From positions 1 through 6,791 of the forward strand of contig CATYVZ010000017.1 in the NCBI GenBank assembly GCA_958413985.1: 6,791 nt of DNA, in the 5' to 3' direction. Below, piece after piece: positions 6,173 to 6,791 of the stretch. This DNA is from an uncultured Bacilli bacterium. GTDB taxonomy: Bacteria > Bacillota_I > Bacilli_A > RF39 > UBA660. The translations under genes and the position numbers were made by a program. The notes under the pieces are model-generated. The model worked only from the letters and a program-made list of their open reading frames with translations. It searched no databases and was not told where the DNA came from. The first letter of the stretch is position 1; each line of letters begins with the position of its first letter.

Positions 6173-6203
6173 GTAAAATGAGTATTTTACTGTTTATTGT
6201 ATT
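6173..6203 (+). terminator. Possible weak terminator after pbpB
   Basis: GTAAAAT (6173-6179) pairs with ATTTTAC (6184-6190) around a 4-nt loop; an alternative pairing uses AGTAAAA (6164-6170) with TTTTACT. The stem has only two G-C pairs and the tail (TGTTTATTGTATTTT) is a broken T-run, so termination would be partial at best. The rest of the 143-nt gap from 6119 to 6261 is AT-rich, and I see no gene in it. Confidence 0.3.
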
Positions 6204-6225
6204 TTAAAATTAAATATTTTCTAAT
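6197..6225 (+). promoter_or_regulatory. Candidate promoter of the orphan 151-codon gene
   Basis: TTGTAT (6197-6202, 3/6) and TCTAAT (6220-6225, 5/6) are 17 nt apart, about 37 nt upstream of the next ATG. In DNA this AT-rich such matches arise often by chance, so this is weak. The gene could instead be read through from pbpB. Confidence 0.35.
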
Positions 6226-6261
6226 AATTAATTAAATATAAAAAATGTTGAAGGTGATTTT

Positions 6262-6717
6262 ATGTTATATGATGAACATTTAGAATATGAAAAAATAAGC
6301 GAAGAAGAATATAATTTTAATTTGGAATATGTCACTAACAAAGATGCTAAATTAATTAATTCGATAATAGTTTTTTGTAAAAATATAAGAACAAACGAAA
6401 TAAAAAAATTCGAAATTAATGCTGAAAAAAATGAAATGAAAAATTGTAATTTAGATGAGTGGGAAATACTTGTTAAATATTATATTCAAAGAATAAAACA
6501 AAATAATATATATAAGTTTCATTGTCAAGAAATTGGAGAAGCTTACTATATATATGGGCTAGGATATTTCTATATTTCAGATTTTTATAAAGATATGAAA
6601 CCTAAATTAAATCAAGAAATACGCGAGTTATTTGTTGAATATGATAAAAATTATCATATAATGACAATTCCATTTTCTGATGAAGATTTTATTATTTTGA
6701 ATAGTCTTAAAAAATAA
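6262..6717 (+). CDS. Uncharacterised 151-aa cytoplasmic protein
   Basis: I do not recognise this protein. The start is well supported by AAGGTGAT (6251-6258) 3 nt ahead of the ATG. The product is rich in Glu, Lys, Asn, Ile and Tyr, with an acidic N-terminal stretch (YDEHLEYEKISEEEYNF), a likely helical middle (LDEWEILVKYYIQRIK), an aromatic patch (YYIYGLGYFYISDFY at about 94-108), and a closing IPFSDEDFIILNSLKK. There is no signal peptide or membrane segment, so a soluble protein is likely. Base composition is visibly more AT-rich than the preceding division genes, with many AAA, ATA and AAT codons, which could mean recent acquisition or relaxed selection. It sits where mraY would usually continue the cluster and is closed off by two terminators. 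It may be a lineage-specific gene; no function can be assigned from sequence. Confidence 0.75.
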   Translation: MLYDEHLEYEKISEEEYNFNLEYVTNKDAKLINSIIVFCKNIRTNEIKKFEINAEKNEMKNCNLDEWEILVKYYIQRIKQNNIYKFHCQEIGEAYYIYGLGYFYISDFYKDMKPKLNQEIRELFVEYDKNYHIMTIPFSDEDFIILNSLKK

Positions 6718-6739
6718 TGCAATAATACGCATTATTTTT
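6710..6739 (+). terminator. Intrinsic terminator 1 after the orphan gene
   Basis: AAAAATAATGC (6710-6720) pairs perfectly with GCATTATTTTT (6729-6739) over an 8-nt loop; the end of the second arm is itself the T-run. The hairpin contains the TAA stop of the orphan gene. The A-run of the first arm gives a T-tract on the other strand, so it may act both ways. Confidence 0.65.
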
Positions 6740-6755
6740 CCTAAATTAAAATTTC

Positions 6756-6781
6756 AACCGCACCAGAAGGTGTGGTTTTTT
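6756..6781 (+). terminator. Intrinsic terminator 2, GC-rich
   Basis: AACCGCACC (6756-6764) and GGTGTGGTT (6769-6777) form a 9-bp stem with one G-U pair and a tight AGAA loop, followed directly by T residues to 6781. It is the most GC-rich hairpin in the window and a strong + strand terminator, and it probably stops any transcript passing the first one. Confidence 0.85.
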
Positions 6782-6789
6782 GATATAAT
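6781..6789 (+). promoter_or_regulatory. Extended -10 element at window edge
   Basis: TGATATAAT fits the TGnTATAAT form and starts at the end of the terminator T-run. No good -35 is seen 17 nt upstream (CACCAG). It may start a gene lying beyond the right edge. Confidence 0.4.
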
Positions 6790-6791
6790 AA

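Noticed and set aside
1..6791. CRISPR array, tRNA or rRNA gene, insertion sequence
   Set aside because: No repeat-spacer pattern, no cloverleaf-like segment and no transposase or terminal inverted repeats were seen by eye on either strand.

Overview
The window comes from a low-GC, AT-rich Gram-positive (Bacillota) genome, most likely a Bacilli/Erysipelotrichia-type lineage or a related uncultured gut group. The support is a lipoprotein foldase of the PrsA type, a division cluster in the order mraZ-rsmH-ftsL-PBP2B with a two-PASTA penicillin-binding protein, and AGGAGG/GGTGA ribosome-binding sites. The genetic code looks standard: Trp is written TGG in the conserved genes I checked, and the PBP gene ends in TGA. 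The exact taxon is inference.

Layout. (1) Positions 1-776 hold the 3' part of a + strand gene whose visible C-terminal module resembles DUF6273 and which starts outside the window. (2) A bidirectional terminator at about 780-820 separates it from a convergent prsA-like lipoprotein gene (819-1808, - strand), which has a clear extended -10 promoter. (3) Divergent from prsA is a pair of very small genes (28 and 38 codons) for Cys-bearing single-pass membrane peptides. They appear to be tandem paralogues, and the first resembles the YjcZ/tiny-TM sporulation family. They end in a perfect hairpin terminator. (4) A SigA-type promoter with an array of four TGG boxes at exactly 10-bp period, matching the known MraZ operator pattern, leads mraZ (start corrected to 2294), rsmH, ftsL and pbpB. 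These are spaced by 9, 2 and 10 nt and look like one operon. (5) The usual continuation of the division cluster (mraY, murD, ftsW, murG and so on) is absent here. Instead a 143-nt AT-rich gap is followed by an unrecognised, very AT-rich 151-codon gene and two tandem terminators, with an extended -10 sequence at the window edge.

How the genes work together. MraZ would bind its own leader and set expression of the cassette. RsmH modifies 16S rRNA. FtsL and PBP2B are septal divisome partners at the membrane. PrsA helps fold exported proteins, which in other Gram-positives include penicillin-binding proteins, so much of the window concerns cell envelope and division. The least described elements are the tandem Cys-rich micro-membrane proteins and the orphan gene after pbpB.
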